Positions 9,129 to 18,073 of a DNA stretch of 64,000 bases are shown here, one piece after another; position 1 is the first letter of the stretch; every line of letters starts with the position of its first letter. Below the pieces are notes generated by a model. That model was given only the letters and a program-made list of their open reading frames with translations. It was not told where the DNA came from and did no database searches. A program made the translations under genes and the position numbers. The stretch spans positions 186,001-250,000 of the forward strand of contig NZ_SOQX01000002.1 of NCBI RefSeq assembly GCF_004366735.1. The letters run 5' to 3'. This stretch comes from Thiohalophilus thiocyanatoxydans (lineage in GTDB: Bacteria; Pseudomonadota; Gammaproteobacteria; UBA6429; Thiohalophilaceae).

Positions 9129-9440
9129 ATGCAGCAAAATAATCATGATGATAGAGCGCAGCGGTGGTGCGTCTATATCCTGCAGTGTAATGACAAGAGT
9201 CTGTATACCGGCATTACTGTCGAACCACTGCGACGAGTAGAAGAACATAACCGGGGAGACAAGCTGGCGGCCCGGTATACCCGTGGACGACGGCCCGTTA
9301 CCCTGGTATATCAGGAGTATTGCCCCAGCCGTGCAACGGCCGCCAGTCGCGAGGCCGCCATCAAAAAACTCAGCCGGACGCAGAAACTGGCCCTGATCGC
9401 GCAGTGCGCAAACCCGCCGTCTGATACTGCCTATGACTGA
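9129..9440 (+). CDS. GIY-YIG nuclease-superfamily protein (UPF0213/YhbQ type)
   Basis: The 103-aa protein is a single GIY-YIG domain: WCVYILQC and LYTGIT form the signature, followed by the conserved Arg in LRRVEEH and a Glu/Lys region (REAAIKKLSRTQKLALI). Size and layout match the YhbQ/UPF0213 group. Members have weak or specialised nuclease activity tied to DNA repair in some bacteria, but this copy's target is unknown. Its end overlaps the HIT gene start by 8 bases, suggesting translational coupling. Confidence 0.85.
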   Translation: MQQNNHDDRAQRWCVYILQCNDKSLYTGITVEPLRRVEEHNRGDKLAARYTRGRRPVTLVYQEYCPSRATAASREAAIKKLSRTQKLALIAQCANPPSDTAYD

Positions 9441-9855
9441 TATCGATCCGAGACTGACAGCTGATTGTCTGATACTGGGTAAATTCCCGCTCTCCTATCT
9501 GCTGTTGATGCAGGATGCCAACTATCCCTGGTTTATTCTGGTGCCGGATCGGATGAATATTCGGGAGATCTACCAATTATCCCCCGGGGATCAGCAGCAA
9601 TTGCTGCATGAGTCCTCGCGCCTGGGCGAGGCGCTGATGACAGGTTTTAAAGGGGACAAGCTCAACGTCGCGGCGCTGGGTAATGTTGTTCCGCAACTGC
9701 ATTTGCATCACATTGTGCGTCATCAGTCGGATCCGGCCTGGCCGGCGCCGATATGGGGAAAAGTTCCCGCCCGTCCCTACGATGCTGATTTGCTCGAGCA
9801 TGTGATCGGGGTACTTAAACAGGTATTGCGCGAGGACATTACGTATCGGGTGTAG
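9433..9855 (+). CDS. HIT-family nucleotide-binding protein
   Basis: The 140-aa protein has a HIT domain with the histidine-triad stretch QLHLHHIVRHQ (about 95-105) and the upstream strand FILVPDRMN. HIT proteins hydrolyse or transfer nucleotide monophosphates from dinucleotides or nucleoside phosphoramidates. The motif and the extra C-terminal portion (PIWGKVPARPYD) resemble the group with QLH-HHIVR signatures common in proteobacteria. It overlaps the GIY-YIG gene and is convergent with the DUF2288 gene. Substrate is unknown. Confidence 0.82.
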   Translation: MTDIDPRLTADCLILGKFPLSYLLLMQDANYPWFILVPDRMNIREIYQLSPGDQQQLLHESSRLGEALMTGFKGDKLNVAALGNVVPQLHLHHIVRHQSDPAWPAPIWGKVPARPYDADLLEHVIGVLKQVLREDITYRV

Positions 9856-9877
9856 ACTGTCCGGGACAGCGGCACTT

Positions 9878-10198
9878 TCAGTGTCGTGTGATTTCCTGGA
9901 CGATGACCCAGGGTGCGACGACCACGCTCCAGAAGTCCGGTTGCTGTTCACTCCAGTTCAGCGCGTGCTCGTCATTGGCGCGAGCAAGTTGCTTGTGCTG
10001 AATCCATTGCTCGATGCGCGTCTTGTCATCTTCGGCGAATGCCGCGGCGACCTCGATCAGATCCAGTTGCGAATCGGCAACCACCACCACGCCACGGGCG
10101 AAATGACGCTGCAGTTCGGACCAGGGTAACTGCCCGGTTTCCAGGTTCAGTTTCTGTCGCAGTTCAGCGGCATTAAGTTCAACCGGTTCGTCTGACAT
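9878..10198 (-). CDS. DUF2288 family protein
   Basis: The 106-aa product starts at ATG 10198 (MSDEPVELNAAELRQKLN); the frame extends upstream to 10282 but those residues are not family-like. The features LPWSELQRHFARG, VVVVADSQLDLIEVAAA and the terminal FWSVVVAPWVIVQE are typical of the small DUF2288 family, found in proteobacteria and cyanobacteria without known function. It has no signal or membrane segment. The gene is convergent with the HIT gene, 22 bases apart. Confidence 0.75.
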   Translation of the reverse strand: MSDEPVELNAAELRQKLNLETGQLPWSELQRHFARGVVVVADSQLDLIEVAAAFAEDDKTRIEQWIQHKQLARANDEHALNWSEQQPDFWSVVVAPWVIVQEITRH

Positions 10199-10331
10199 GG
10201 CATTCAGTACTTGTTTGCAAAAATGTGGATTATACCGGATGGGGCTGGAGCTGTCCCGCCACGCCCGGCATTGAAATCCCACATTTTAAAGATAGTGGAT
10301 TACGGCCCGGCGCAATTCTTCCAAACCCGGA

Positions 10332-11699
10332 TCAGTGCGGGAACAGATCCAGCATTTTCGGGTTCTCCAGCATTTTGTAGGAGACGATCAGCGAGGCCGC
10401 CGTCCAGACCTGGTGTTTGTTGGAGCGTCGTCCGATGAGCCGCCCGGTACGTCCGTCATAGTATTCCGGCCATTCATCCAGCGGCAGTTTGTTCAGGGCA
10501 ACCTGGAAGGCGCGTTCAGCCAGGTCGCCGCGTCCGGTCTTCAGTGCGGAGGCAATAAACGGCCACAACAGCACCGGCCAGTTTCCGCCGTTTTGATAGG
10601 ACCATGGGGCGTTTTTGGGGTCGCTGCCGGTTCGTACCTGCCACTCCAGCCCCTCCATGGCGGGGTAGATGATTTTGAGTGGCATCGCGCCGACCAGATC
10701 CGGCCAGCGCTGTTCATACAGGCGGATAATCCGCTCGGATTGTTCCTCGGAAGCCAGGCCAAACATAATGGCCAGCAGGTTGCCCAGGGAAAAATAACGA
10801 AAATCAATACGCCCGACGCCGATATTGCCGACCAGATAGCCGCAGTCATTGGGCATCCATTCAATGACCCAGTCCGGGATGGATTCGGGATAGACATTCA
10901 GTACATTGACGCTATCGTGTCCGAATTCTTCGGTGGTATAGCGGTGAATTTCGTTCAGGCGTTGCAGGTCCAGCCAGTAAAACAGGCGGACATAACTTTG
11001 CAGGGCGTGCTCGCGGGTCAACGCTGTGTTGACCAGCGAGGAATCGCTCTCCGGATCCTTTTCCTCGAGCAGGGAATGAATAATGCGCAGTACACCATAA
11101 AACAGCGACTGAATCTCGAGCGGGTGGCCATAGATTCCCATGCGCCGATCGATCATGCTGCAGGCGTCCGGTACCAGCAGTGCGGGGGTGACTTCAAAGG
11201 AATCCTTCAGGCACAGATGGAGAATCTGTCGCATGGCCTGCTGGAAATCGGGCCGCTTGGCCAGTGAGTCATCCCCGGTGCTGCGGGTGTAGATAAACAG
11301 CAGGATCAGCCACCACATCATGGAATCCACCGGAGCAACCCGCCCGATGGCCTTTTCACCGAAATCGGCCTGCAGGTGTTCATTGCCATCGAAATCGGTG
11401 GCGACGGTGAAGCTGGCCGGCATGACACCGGGCTGGATTTCATGCCCCGCGACGGTGCGCTCGCTGGTTCGCAGCTCCAGTACCGCTTCCAGAAAATTTT
11501 TGACGATCTCGGGCTTGCCGTCGGCCAGGAACACCAGCGCGGAGGGGACAAAGTCGCGAATGAAGCACTCTTCGTAGTTGGCGGCGGCCAGGTGGGTATG
11601 TTTCAGTGCCGCCACTGTGCCGATCGGTTTGCCCTGATACTGGACGATCGACTGATTGAGAATCTCGTAAGCGCGTTCTATGATATGTTCTATGGACAT
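10332..11699 (-). CDS. GH100 neutral/alkaline invertase
   Basis: The 455-aa protein matches glycoside hydrolase family 100, (alpha/alpha)6-barrel enzymes that hydrolyse sucrose to glucose and fructose in the cytosol. Visible signatures include NYEECFIRDFVPSALVFL near 41-58, candidate catalytic Asp125 in APVDSMMWW, the PWSYQNGGNWPVLLWP block, and candidate catalytic Glu412 in WPEYYDG. There is no signal peptide, consistent with intracellular action. It is divergent from the fructokinase-SPS operon (175 bases between starts). So one sugar island both makes and breaks sucrose. Length fits bacterial members. Confidence 0.9.
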   Translation of the reverse strand: MSIEHIIERAYEILNQSIVQYQGKPIGTVAALKHTHLAAANYEECFIRDFVPSALVFLADGKPEIVKNFLEAVLELRTSERTVAGHEIQPGVMPASFTVATDFDGNEHLQADFGEKAIGRVAPVDSMMWWLILLFIYTRSTGDDSLAKRPDFQQAMRQILHLCLKDSFEVTPALLVPDACSMIDRRMGIYGHPLEIQSLFYGVLRIIHSLLEEKDPESDSSLVNTALTREHALQSYVRLFYWLDLQRLNEIHRYTTEEFGHDSVNVLNVYPESIPDWVIEWMPNDCGYLVGNIGVGRIDFRYFSLGNLLAIMFGLASEEQSERIIRLYEQRWPDLVGAMPLKIIYPAMEGLEWQVRTGSDPKNAPWSYQNGGNWPVLLWPFIASALKTGRGDLAERAFQVALNKLPLDEWPEYYDGRTGRLIGRRSNKHQVWTAASLIVSYKMLENPKMLDLFPH

Positions 11700-11874
11700 A
11701 AATGGATTCTTAATCCGAATGGTCAGGAATTGAGTGGCTGATGATTATAGCGATGTCGTCGATTCTCGCAAATACCCTACAATTATTATGCCAGCATGGC
11801 GGCATCCAGGGGAACCGCCTCGCAGATATTCCGCGTGCCGGTTATGATTGTCTGACTCACGGCTGGCGCGGCCA

Positions 11875-12792
11875 ATGACAATGACAAGGTTATCAGGCCC
11901 GGTGCGACCTGTCATTTTCGGCGAAGTATTGTTTGACATGTTTCCGGATGGCACTGCCGCGCTCGGCGGGGCACCGTTCAATGTAGCCTGGCATCTCCAA
12001 GGACTGGGGCTGTCGCCCCTGTTTATCAGTCGAGTCGGTCAGGACAAACTCGGTGACCGGATCCTGCGCGCCATGGATGAGTGGTCAATGGATAGCTCGG
12101 CGGTCTACCAGGACCCGGATCATCCCACCGGCCGTGTGCAGGTGAGCCTGCAAAAGGGACAGCCTGCCTTTGACATTGTGCAGGATGTCGCCTACGACCA
12201 TATCGAACCGTCGATGGTCAGGAATCTGTATGCGAATACGTCCTATGGCATCCTGTATCATGGCTCGCTGATAAATCGCATGCCCACCTCGGCAGAAAGC
12301 CTCTTCCTGTTGCGCCAGATGGCGCCATCGATCTTCGTCGACATCAACTTGCGTGCACCCTGGTGGAACAAAGAACAGATTGATGCCCTCCTGCAGGGCA
12401 TAAACTGGCTCAAGCTCAACGACACGGAACTGCAGGCCTTGACCGGCTGTGCGATTGACGAAAAAAAACAGATCGAAGAGAACGCACGTGCAATGCTGGA
12501 AAACTACGGCTTGCAGGCACTGATTGTTACCCGGGGCGCGGCGGGCGCCATGTTAATCACCTCCGAGAAGACCAATAATATCGCCCCGATCGAGGTGAAC
12601 CGGATGGTTGATACGGTCGGCGCGGGTGACGGGTTCAGTGCCGTATGGCTGGTGGGCCTGCTCCGGGGTTGGCCCTATGTCCTTACATTGGAGCGGGCAG
12701 TCGAGTTCGCGGCAGCAATCTGCCGATTGCGTGGCGCTGTCAGTCAGGATAAAGAGTTCTATCATTATTACCACTATCACTGGATGTTATGA
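11875..12792 (+). CDS. PfkB-family fructokinase
   Basis: The 305-aa protein is a ribokinase/PfkB carbohydrate kinase with the N-terminal GGAPFNVAWHLQGLG substrate region and the C-terminal DTVGAGDGFSA motif with the catalytic Asp. Fructokinase specificity fits its position: the gene is 4 bases overlapped (ATGA) with sucrose-phosphate synthase and is opposite an invertase. It would phosphorylate fructose released from sucrose, giving F6P, itself the acceptor substrate of SPS. Start choice is uncertain: ATG 11875 or 11881 give the usual short N-terminus, and an in-frame TTG lies at 11848. A related gene is paired with SPS in halotolerant methylotrophs. Confidence 0.87.
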   Translation: MTMTRLSGPVRPVIFGEVLFDMFPDGTAALGGAPFNVAWHLQGLGLSPLFISRVGQDKLGDRILRAMDEWSMDSSAVYQDPDHPTGRVQVSLQKGQPAFDIVQDVAYDHIEPSMVRNLYANTSYGILYHGSLINRMPTSAESLFLLRQMAPSIFVDINLRAPWWNKEQIDALLQGINWLKLNDTELQALTGCAIDEKKQIEENARAMLENYGLQALIVTRGAAGAMLITSEKTNNIAPIEVNRMVDTVGAGDGFSAVWLVGLLRGWPYVLTLERAVEFAAAICRLRGAVSQDKEFYHYYHYHWML

Positions 12793-14954
12793 ATAATAAT
12801 ACCGATAGTTCAGAACCACTCTACATTGTTTTGATCAGTGTGCATGGTCTGATCAGGGCCAAAAACCTTGAGCTTGGACGGGATGCGGATACCGGTGGCC
12901 AGACTCTGTACGTGGTGGAATTGGCCAGGGCGCTGGCAGAGCGTGATGATGTTGCTCGGGTTGATCTGCTCACCCGGCTGGTCGAAGACCCGAAAGTCTC
13001 TTCTGATTACAGTCGGCCGGAAGAGAAATTATCGGACAAGGCCAATTTGATCCGTTTGCGTTGTGGCCCCCGGCGTTATCTGCGCAAGGAAGTTTTGTGG
13101 TCCCATCTGGATGAGTTTATCGACCATGCCTTGCAACATATTCGTTCGGTAGGTCAGGTACCGGAGTTTATCCACGGACACTATGCCGATGCCGGGTTGG
13201 TTGCTGCCCGGGTGGCCGGTCTGCTTGGATCGCCAATGATCTTCACTGGCCACTCTCTGGGGCGTGAAAAGCATCGACAACTGTTGAACAAGGGGATTAA
13301 ACGGGAAAAACTCGAATCCCAGTACAACCTCAGTCAACGGATTGAAGCCGAGGAAATTGCCCTGGGCACGGCGGCAATGATTGTGGCCAGTACCCATCAG
13401 GAGATCGAGGAGCAGTACGCCAAATACGACAATTACCACCCCTCGCGCATGGAAGTAATCCCCCCCGGCGTGGATATCAGCCGGTACCGACCGCCAGAGA
13501 AAGGTGAAGCACGACCGAAAATTTTTCAGCAACTTGAACGCTTTCTGCTCAAGCCCGACAAGCCCATGATTCTGGCTCTTTCCCGTGCGGATGAGCGCAA
13601 GAATATCACCACCCTGGTCAAGGCCTATGGCGAATCACCCGAACTGCAAAAAAAAGCCAATCTGGTCATCATTGCCGGAAATCGGGATGACATTAGCCAG
13701 ATGGAAAAAGGTCCCAGAGAAGTTCTCAAAGAATTGCTGTTGCTGTTTGACAGGTATGATCTGTATGGCAAGGTCGCCTATCCTAAACATCACAAGTCGG
13801 ATGATGTTCCGGAACTCTATCGGCTGGCCGCTCAGACTTATGGTGTGTTTGTTAATCCCGCGTTAACAGAGCCGTTTGGACTGACCCTGATAGAAGCGGC
13901 GGCCAGTGGTTTGCCAATTGTGGCAACCAATGATGGCGGACCGAGCGAGATTGTCTCCAATTGTCAGAATGGGGTTTTGATCGATCCCTATGACAGTGAA
14001 GATATAGCTAATGCTTTACTAACCGTTCTGGCAGATCGGAAACAATGGCGGATCTGGTCCAGAGAGGGTTATGAAGGATCTCATCGGCATTACAGCTGGA
14101 AAGGACATGCCAAGACCTACCTGGAGAAAATCAGCGGCTTTCGTGAACATCACTATCGCGCGAATTTTGTACCAACGGGAAAAACCCGTCTTGTGTCGCT
14201 GGATCGCATTGGCTTCACTGCCATTGATAATGCCCTGTTTGGCGATAAAGAAGCACTTAAACGCCTGTTAACTTATCTGGCAGAGAGCGGAAAATATATC
14301 GGAATGGGGCTGGCTACCGGACGAACCCTGGACTCGACTTTGAATTTTATCAAGCGTTATAACCTGCCGACACCGGACATTCTGGTGACCTCGGTCGGCA
14401 CGGAAATTCATTACGCACACCAGGGTGAACGTATTGTGGAGGATAATGCCTGGCGGAGGAATCTGGATTATCGCTGGGAACCCCGCGTCCTGCGCAAGGC
14501 TATGGAAAAATGCCCTGGCGTTGAATTGGCAGCGGAAAGCGAACAACGCGAGCACAAGATAAGCTATAAGCTGGATCCCGAAAAAGCGCCGGGCGTCCGG
14601 GAAATCAAGCGTCATTTACGTCGTCACGATCTGCATGCCAAGGCAATCCTGTCGGAAAAAACCCATCTGGATTTATTACCCATTCGCGCCTCCAAGGGTC
14701 TGGCGATACGCTATCTGTCTATAAAATGGGGGATCCCGCTGGATCGGATCCTGGTGGTGGGCGATTCCGGCAATGACGAAGAAATGCTGCAGGGCAGTAC
14801 TCTTGGTGTGGTTGTTGCCAACCACAGCCCCGAGCTGGATAAACTACGCGACAAGCCGCGAATCTATTTCACTGAAAACAGTTATGCAGACGGAATTATT
14901 GAAGGGATCGAATACTACAACTTTCTCGACAAAGTCCGGATTCCAAATGATTAG
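12789..14954 (+). CDS. Sucrose-phosphate synthase with inactive C-terminal phosphatase-like domain
   Basis: The 721-aa protein has a GT-B retaining glycosyltransferase (GT4) part, residues about 10-450. It shows DADTGGQTLYVVELARALA (32-50), HGHYADAG, and the E-x7-E motif Glu361/Glu369 in ALTEPFGLTLIEAA. The enzyme joins UDP- or ADP-glucose and fructose-6-phosphate to sucrose-6-phosphate. Residues about 465-715 are a HAD-IIB domain like sucrose-phosphatase. Where active enzymes have DxDxT, this has AIDNAL (478-483): the nucleophile Asp and the Thr are both Ala. The later VVGDSGNDEEML motif persists. The domain is therefore probably structural or regulatory, and a separate phosphatase is encoded next door. 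Confidence 0.92.
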   Translation: MNNNTDSSEPLYIVLISVHGLIRAKNLELGRDADTGGQTLYVVELARALAERDDVARVDLLTRLVEDPKVSSDYSRPEEKLSDKANLIRLRCGPRRYLRKEVLWSHLDEFIDHALQHIRSVGQVPEFIHGHYADAGLVAARVAGLLGSPMIFTGHSLGREKHRQLLNKGIKREKLESQYNLSQRIEAEEIALGTAAMIVASTHQEIEEQYAKYDNYHPSRMEVIPPGVDISRYRPPEKGEARPKIFQQLERFLLKPDKPMILALSRADERKNITTLVKAYGESPELQKKANLVIIAGNRDDISQMEKGPREVLKELLLLFDRYDLYGKVAYPKHHKSDDVPELYRLAAQTYGVFVNPALTEPFGLTLIEAAASGLPIVATNDGGPSEIVSNCQNGVLIDPYDSEDIANALLTVLADRKQWRIWSREGYEGSHRHYSWKGHAKTYLEKISGFREHHYRANFVPTGKTRLVSLDRIGFTAIDNALFGDKEALKRLLTYLAESGKYIGMGLATGRTLDSTLNFIKRYNLPTPDILVTSVGTEIHYAHQGERIVEDNAWRRNLDYRWEPRVLRKAMEKCPGVELAAESEQREHKISYKLDPEKAPGVREIKRHLRRHDLHAKAILSEKTHLDLLPIRASKGLAIRYLSIKWGIPLDRILVVGDSGNDEEMLQGSTLGVVVANHSPELDKLRDKPRIYFTENSYADGIIEGIEYYNFLDKVRIPND

Positions 14955-14967
14955 GAAGGATTTGAAA

Positions 14968-15132
14968 TAACGCGGAGCACGCAGAGCCGTTTATGCCCGT
15001 TGTTTGGGTGCAAAGGCGCGGAGAAGAGAATTTAATGTTTCTCTTGTTTGGGATTCTCTTCATGAATTTTTTGTGGCACGACGATATTGGTTCTTAACTC
15101 TGCGCCTCCGCGGCTCTGCGTGCTCCGCGTTA
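14968..15132. repeat. Intergenic inverted-repeat element copy 1
   Basis: The ends 14968-14989 and 15111-15132 are perfect 22-bp complements beginning TAACGCGGAGCACGC. Inner sequence holds a further GGCGCGGAG (left) and CTCTGCGCCTCCG (right). It lies between the convergent SPS and phosphatase genes, and its terminal TAA is the phosphatase stop codon. It belongs to the same family as the elements at about 19094, 21872, 33016 and 46198. Confidence 0.85.
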
Positions 15133-15996
15133 ATTGTCGGTATCGTTGGGAGAACCGTCAATCATCCAGGTTAATGTATAAGGTATATAGTGGGCCAGGC
15201 CTTCGAGGATGCCGGCGGCGTAATTGCCGTTCATACCCAGAAAGCCACCCTGGGCGATATACAGACGATCGGCATAGCCATTCTCATCGGCCATTTTGCG
15301 GGCCTGTTGCTTGATTTCATAACTTGCGTTATGGACCAGTGTGGCCCGGATATCACTGCAGAGGACTTCCAGATCATTACCGCTATCCCCGGAGAACACG
15401 GTCCGGGTGGAATCAAAGCCGTATTGTTGCATCAGGAAATGGATGGCCTGTAATTTATTGGCGCGTTGCGGGAGAATATCGAGCAGGCCGATTTGTTTGG
15501 CATCATCGATGCTCCAGATGACGTTATAGCGGATCGGGTGCTTATCCAGGCACTGGTGGATCTCCTCCAGCAGTGCTGAAATCGTTACATCGACAGGCAC
15601 ATAATAACTGAGCTTGTAATCATTCTGTTTGCTCTGCTCCTGGAGTGTCAGAACATCGATTTCAGCCAGCCACTGTCCAATATCCTCCCGCTGGTAACCT
15701 CCCCAGTCCCGGCTGATTTCCTCCCGCCAGCTCTCCAGCAGTGCCCAGCTGTTGTCGTGAACCGTGTATATGGAGGTGCCGACATCGCCAATGGCATAAT
15801 CAGGCAGGGGCAGTTCCCACTCGCTTATGGCCTCCTCAAGCAGAACCCGGTCTCGGCCCGAGACATACGCCAGAAAGACATCTTCCCTTGTCACGATGCT
15901 GCCAAACAAGGGCCGTGCGCTGTCAGATTCCGGATACTGGCCGTTGGGAATCAGGGTGCGATCCAGATCAGTACAAATCAGAATGGGCTCAGTCAT
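15130..15996 (-). CDS. Sucrose-phosphate phosphatase (HAD-IIB)
   Basis: The 288-aa protein is a HAD-IIB/Cof-type phosphatase with an intact DLDRTL motif (Asp10, Asp12, Thr14), a motif II Ser in AYVSGRD, Lys in the QRANKLQAIHFLMQQYG segment, and SGDSGNDLEVL as motif III/IV. Its match to the sucrose-phosphatase type, along with the neighbouring SPS whose own phosphatase domain is degenerate, supports conversion of sucrose-6-phosphate to sucrose. Mannosyl-3-phosphoglycerate or trehalose-phosphate phosphatases are less likely alternatives. The start overlaps the end of the upstream glycosidase by 8 bases, so they are co-translated. The stop codon lies in a repeat element. Confidence 0.85.
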   Translation of the reverse strand: MTEPILICTDLDRTLIPNGQYPESDSARPLFGSIVTREDVFLAYVSGRDRVLLEEAISEWELPLPDYAIGDVGTSIYTVHDNSWALLESWREEISRDWGGYQREDIGQWLAEIDVLTLQEQSKQNDYKLSYYVPVDVTISALLEEIHQCLDKHPIRYNVIWSIDDAKQIGLLDILPQRANKLQAIHFLMQQYGFDSTRTVFSGDSGNDLEVLCSDIRATLVHNASYEIKQQARKMADENGYADRLYIAQGGFLGMNGNYAAGILEGLAHYIPYTLTWMIDGSPNDTDN

Positions 15997-17251
15997 GGTC
16001 TATACGGAACAGGTTTTTTCCCTGCAGTGCCTGGCTGCCGATAATTGCCGCGGCGGCACTCCAGCCTTGTCGATGTGTACCTCCGGCTATCAGTTTCTTG
16101 CCGTGAACAAATTCCGGGAAGCACCATTTCTGCCCGTCACAGACCAGCGCATTGGCCTGGTTAATACCGTGCAGGTACTTTTCCGCCAGGGGCTGTTTGT
16201 CGCGCCGGGCGAGGTCGGCGACATAAAAGCCGGTCAGCATCGACCATAGTCCGCCATTATGGTATTCGTAAGGTTTGTTCTTGAACGTATAGGAGAAGGT
16301 CATTTGCAACTCCTTCCAGTCCCTGTCTGGCGGGTGAATGACCGGATGAAATGCCGGCAGCAGGGCCAGCTCTTGCGGGGTAATGTCTTCGATGAACTGA
16401 TCGACGGCCTCGGACTGGGCCGGATCCGCGACATCGAGTAGCGAGACCAGAATATTGGCAAAACTGTCAAACCGGTAACCGTAGCCCGTAGGGGAGAAAA
16501 AAGGCATCCAGTAACGTCCGGCACAGCCGGGCGCGGCCTCGCGGCCCTTTTTGTACAGGATTTCATGATAGACGTCGTCGGGAATGCCGTCCCCGTCATG
16601 CAGCCAGTAATTGGCCTGAATAAGGTGCTTGAGACGGGCGAGGCGATCCTGCAATGCATGATCAACAGTCTTTTGCAGATCCTGATGTACGGTTCGCAGT
16701 GTCCTCAGGGCCTGCAGGTAGAGTAGTTGATCATATAATACGTAGCCTGAATGCAGATATTCATCGGCCCAGTCTCCGGCCTGCGGGACGTAAAGCAATC
16801 CGCGATTGTTGAATTCCCAGGCGCCCAGTAAGAAACGGATTTTCTCCAGTACCGGCACCATCTTTTCGATAAACGGCCTGTCTCCTGTCGCTTTCCAGTA
16901 TTCCCCGCAACCGATGACAAACCACAGGCTGGCATCGACCCGGCCGGTGGTGCCGCCATAACTGATCCGGTTTGCCGCCGGATCGACATTACTGGGGATT
17001 TCGCCATGAGGTCCCTGGTGGCGTGCCAGGGTTTCCAGCGTTTCCCGGGCGGATTCGACCAATTCCGGTTCGTCGGTGAGCAGGGCGGCGAGGGAGAGAA
17101 TCACGCCGTCACGGGACCAGATACGCCGGTAATTGTCATTATTGCTGGGGCTGGCAAGAAAGCCGACCCGGGTTCGGCATTGATGTAGCAGTTCGCAGGC
17201 CTTTTGGTAACCCTGCTCCTGGCTTTGATTCCGGGGCTGCTGTCTTGACAT
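15989..17251 (-). CDS. (alpha/alpha)6-barrel glycoside hydrolase, amylo-alpha-1,6-glucosidase/GH63-GH100-like
   Basis: The 420-aa protein has the layout of six-hairpin glycosidases: NDNYRRIWSRDGVILSLAALL near the N-terminus, GTTGRVDASLWFVIGCGEYW with a candidate catalytic Asp, ALLPAFHPVIHPPDRDW, YEYHNGGLWSMLTGFYV, and a C-terminal GTHRQGWSAAAAII. This resembles the debranching-enzyme glucosidase domain and GH100/GH63 proteins. It lacks a signal peptide. I place the start at ATG 17251; the frame is open to 17332 but the extra residues look random. The gene overlaps sucrose-phosphatase by 8 bases, which suggests a job on sucrose, glycogen or a glucosyl-solute rather than an imported polymer. 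Exact substrate is unclear. Confidence 0.75.
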   Translation of the reverse strand: MSRQQPRNQSQEQGYQKACELLHQCRTRVGFLASPSNNDNYRRIWSRDGVILSLAALLTDEPELVESARETLETLARHQGPHGEIPSNVDPAANRISYGGTTGRVDASLWFVIGCGEYWKATGDRPFIEKMVPVLEKIRFLLGAWEFNNRGLLYVPQAGDWADEYLHSGYVLYDQLLYLQALRTLRTVHQDLQKTVDHALQDRLARLKHLIQANYWLHDGDGIPDDVYHEILYKKGREAAPGCAGRYWMPFFSPTGYGYRFDSFANILVSLLDVADPAQSEAVDQFIEDITPQELALLPAFHPVIHPPDRDWKELQMTFSYTFKNKPYEYHNGGLWSMLTGFYVADLARRDKQPLAEKYLHGINQANALVCDGQKWCFPEFVHGKKLIAGGTHRQGWSAAAAIIGSQALQGKNLFRIDHD

Positions 17252-17341
17252 CGTAGAGGGAACTCGCCAAGTTATAGCTATGGAGTTACACAACAGTTTA
17301 TGTCGATTTGAACAACGAAGCAACGCGCACAAGAGGGTGTT

Positions 17342-18073
17342 TTGAAATCACAACAGCCGTATCAGATTTACCTCGAACCGGGAGAGCTCGCTCGTGCCGC
17401 CGCACGACGTTGGGTTGAATTGGCCCGGGAATCAATTCGTGCGCGGAACAGTTTTCATGTGGCGCTGGCCGGCGGCTCGACGCCGAAGCCGGTTTATCAG
17501 TTGTTACAGCAGGAGGAGCTTGAGTGGGACAAGATCCATCTTTACTGGGGAGACGAACGGGATGTGCCCGCAGATCACCCGGAGAGTAACTATTTGATGG
17601 TAAAAGAGGCATTGATCGATCATGTTCCCATTCCGAACGATAATGTCCACCCGATCCGGGTCGAGGCGGATATCGAAAAATCCGTTGAGGAATACCGTCG
17701 GGTTCTGGAGAGGGTGCACCGCAGCCCCGACGGGTTTCCCTGTTTTGATCTTGTCATGCTCGGCATGGGAGATGATGGGCATATTGCTTCGCTGTTTCCC
17801 GACAGTTCGGCATTGACCGTTGCCAATACCCCGGCAGTCAGTGTCTATGTAGAGAAGCTCAACAGCTGGCGGGTCACCCTGACCTATCCGGTGCTGAACG
17901 CGGCCCGCAATCTGATGTTGCTGGTGAGCGGCGAGAGCAAGGCGCCGGTTGTGGCACAGGTGCTCGGCGGCGATGGCGATGAGCGCTACCCGGTCCAGAA
18001 ACTGGCGCCACAAGGCCGGGTCGAGTGGTACCTGGATCAGGCGGCAGCGAGCCAGCTGCCCGAAGCGCTATGA
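17342..18073 (+). CDS. pgl: 6-phosphogluconolactonase
   Basis: The 243-aa protein is of the SOL/DevB type: AGGSTPKPVY near residue 40, YWGDERDVPADHPESNY, and GMGDDGHIASLFP (near 140-152). It hydrolyses 6-phosphoglucono-lactone to 6-phosphogluconate, the second step of the oxidative pentose phosphate path. The start codon is TTG at 17342, preceded by AGAGGG. Its end overlaps glk by ATGA, and zwf and gnd lie convergently on the other strand, so the complete oxidative branch is encoded within 4.5 kb. Confidence 0.93.
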   Translation: MKSQQPYQIYLEPGELARAAARRWVELARESIRARNSFHVALAGGSTPKPVYQLLQQEELEWDKIHLYWGDERDVPADHPESNYLMVKEALIDHVPIPNDNVHPIRVEADIEKSVEEYRRVLERVHRSPDGFPCFDLVMLGMGDDGHIASLFPDSSALTVANTPAVSVYVEKLNSWRVTLTYPVLNAARNLMLLVSGESKAPVVAQVLGGDGDERYPVQKLAPQGRVEWYLDQAAASQLPEAL

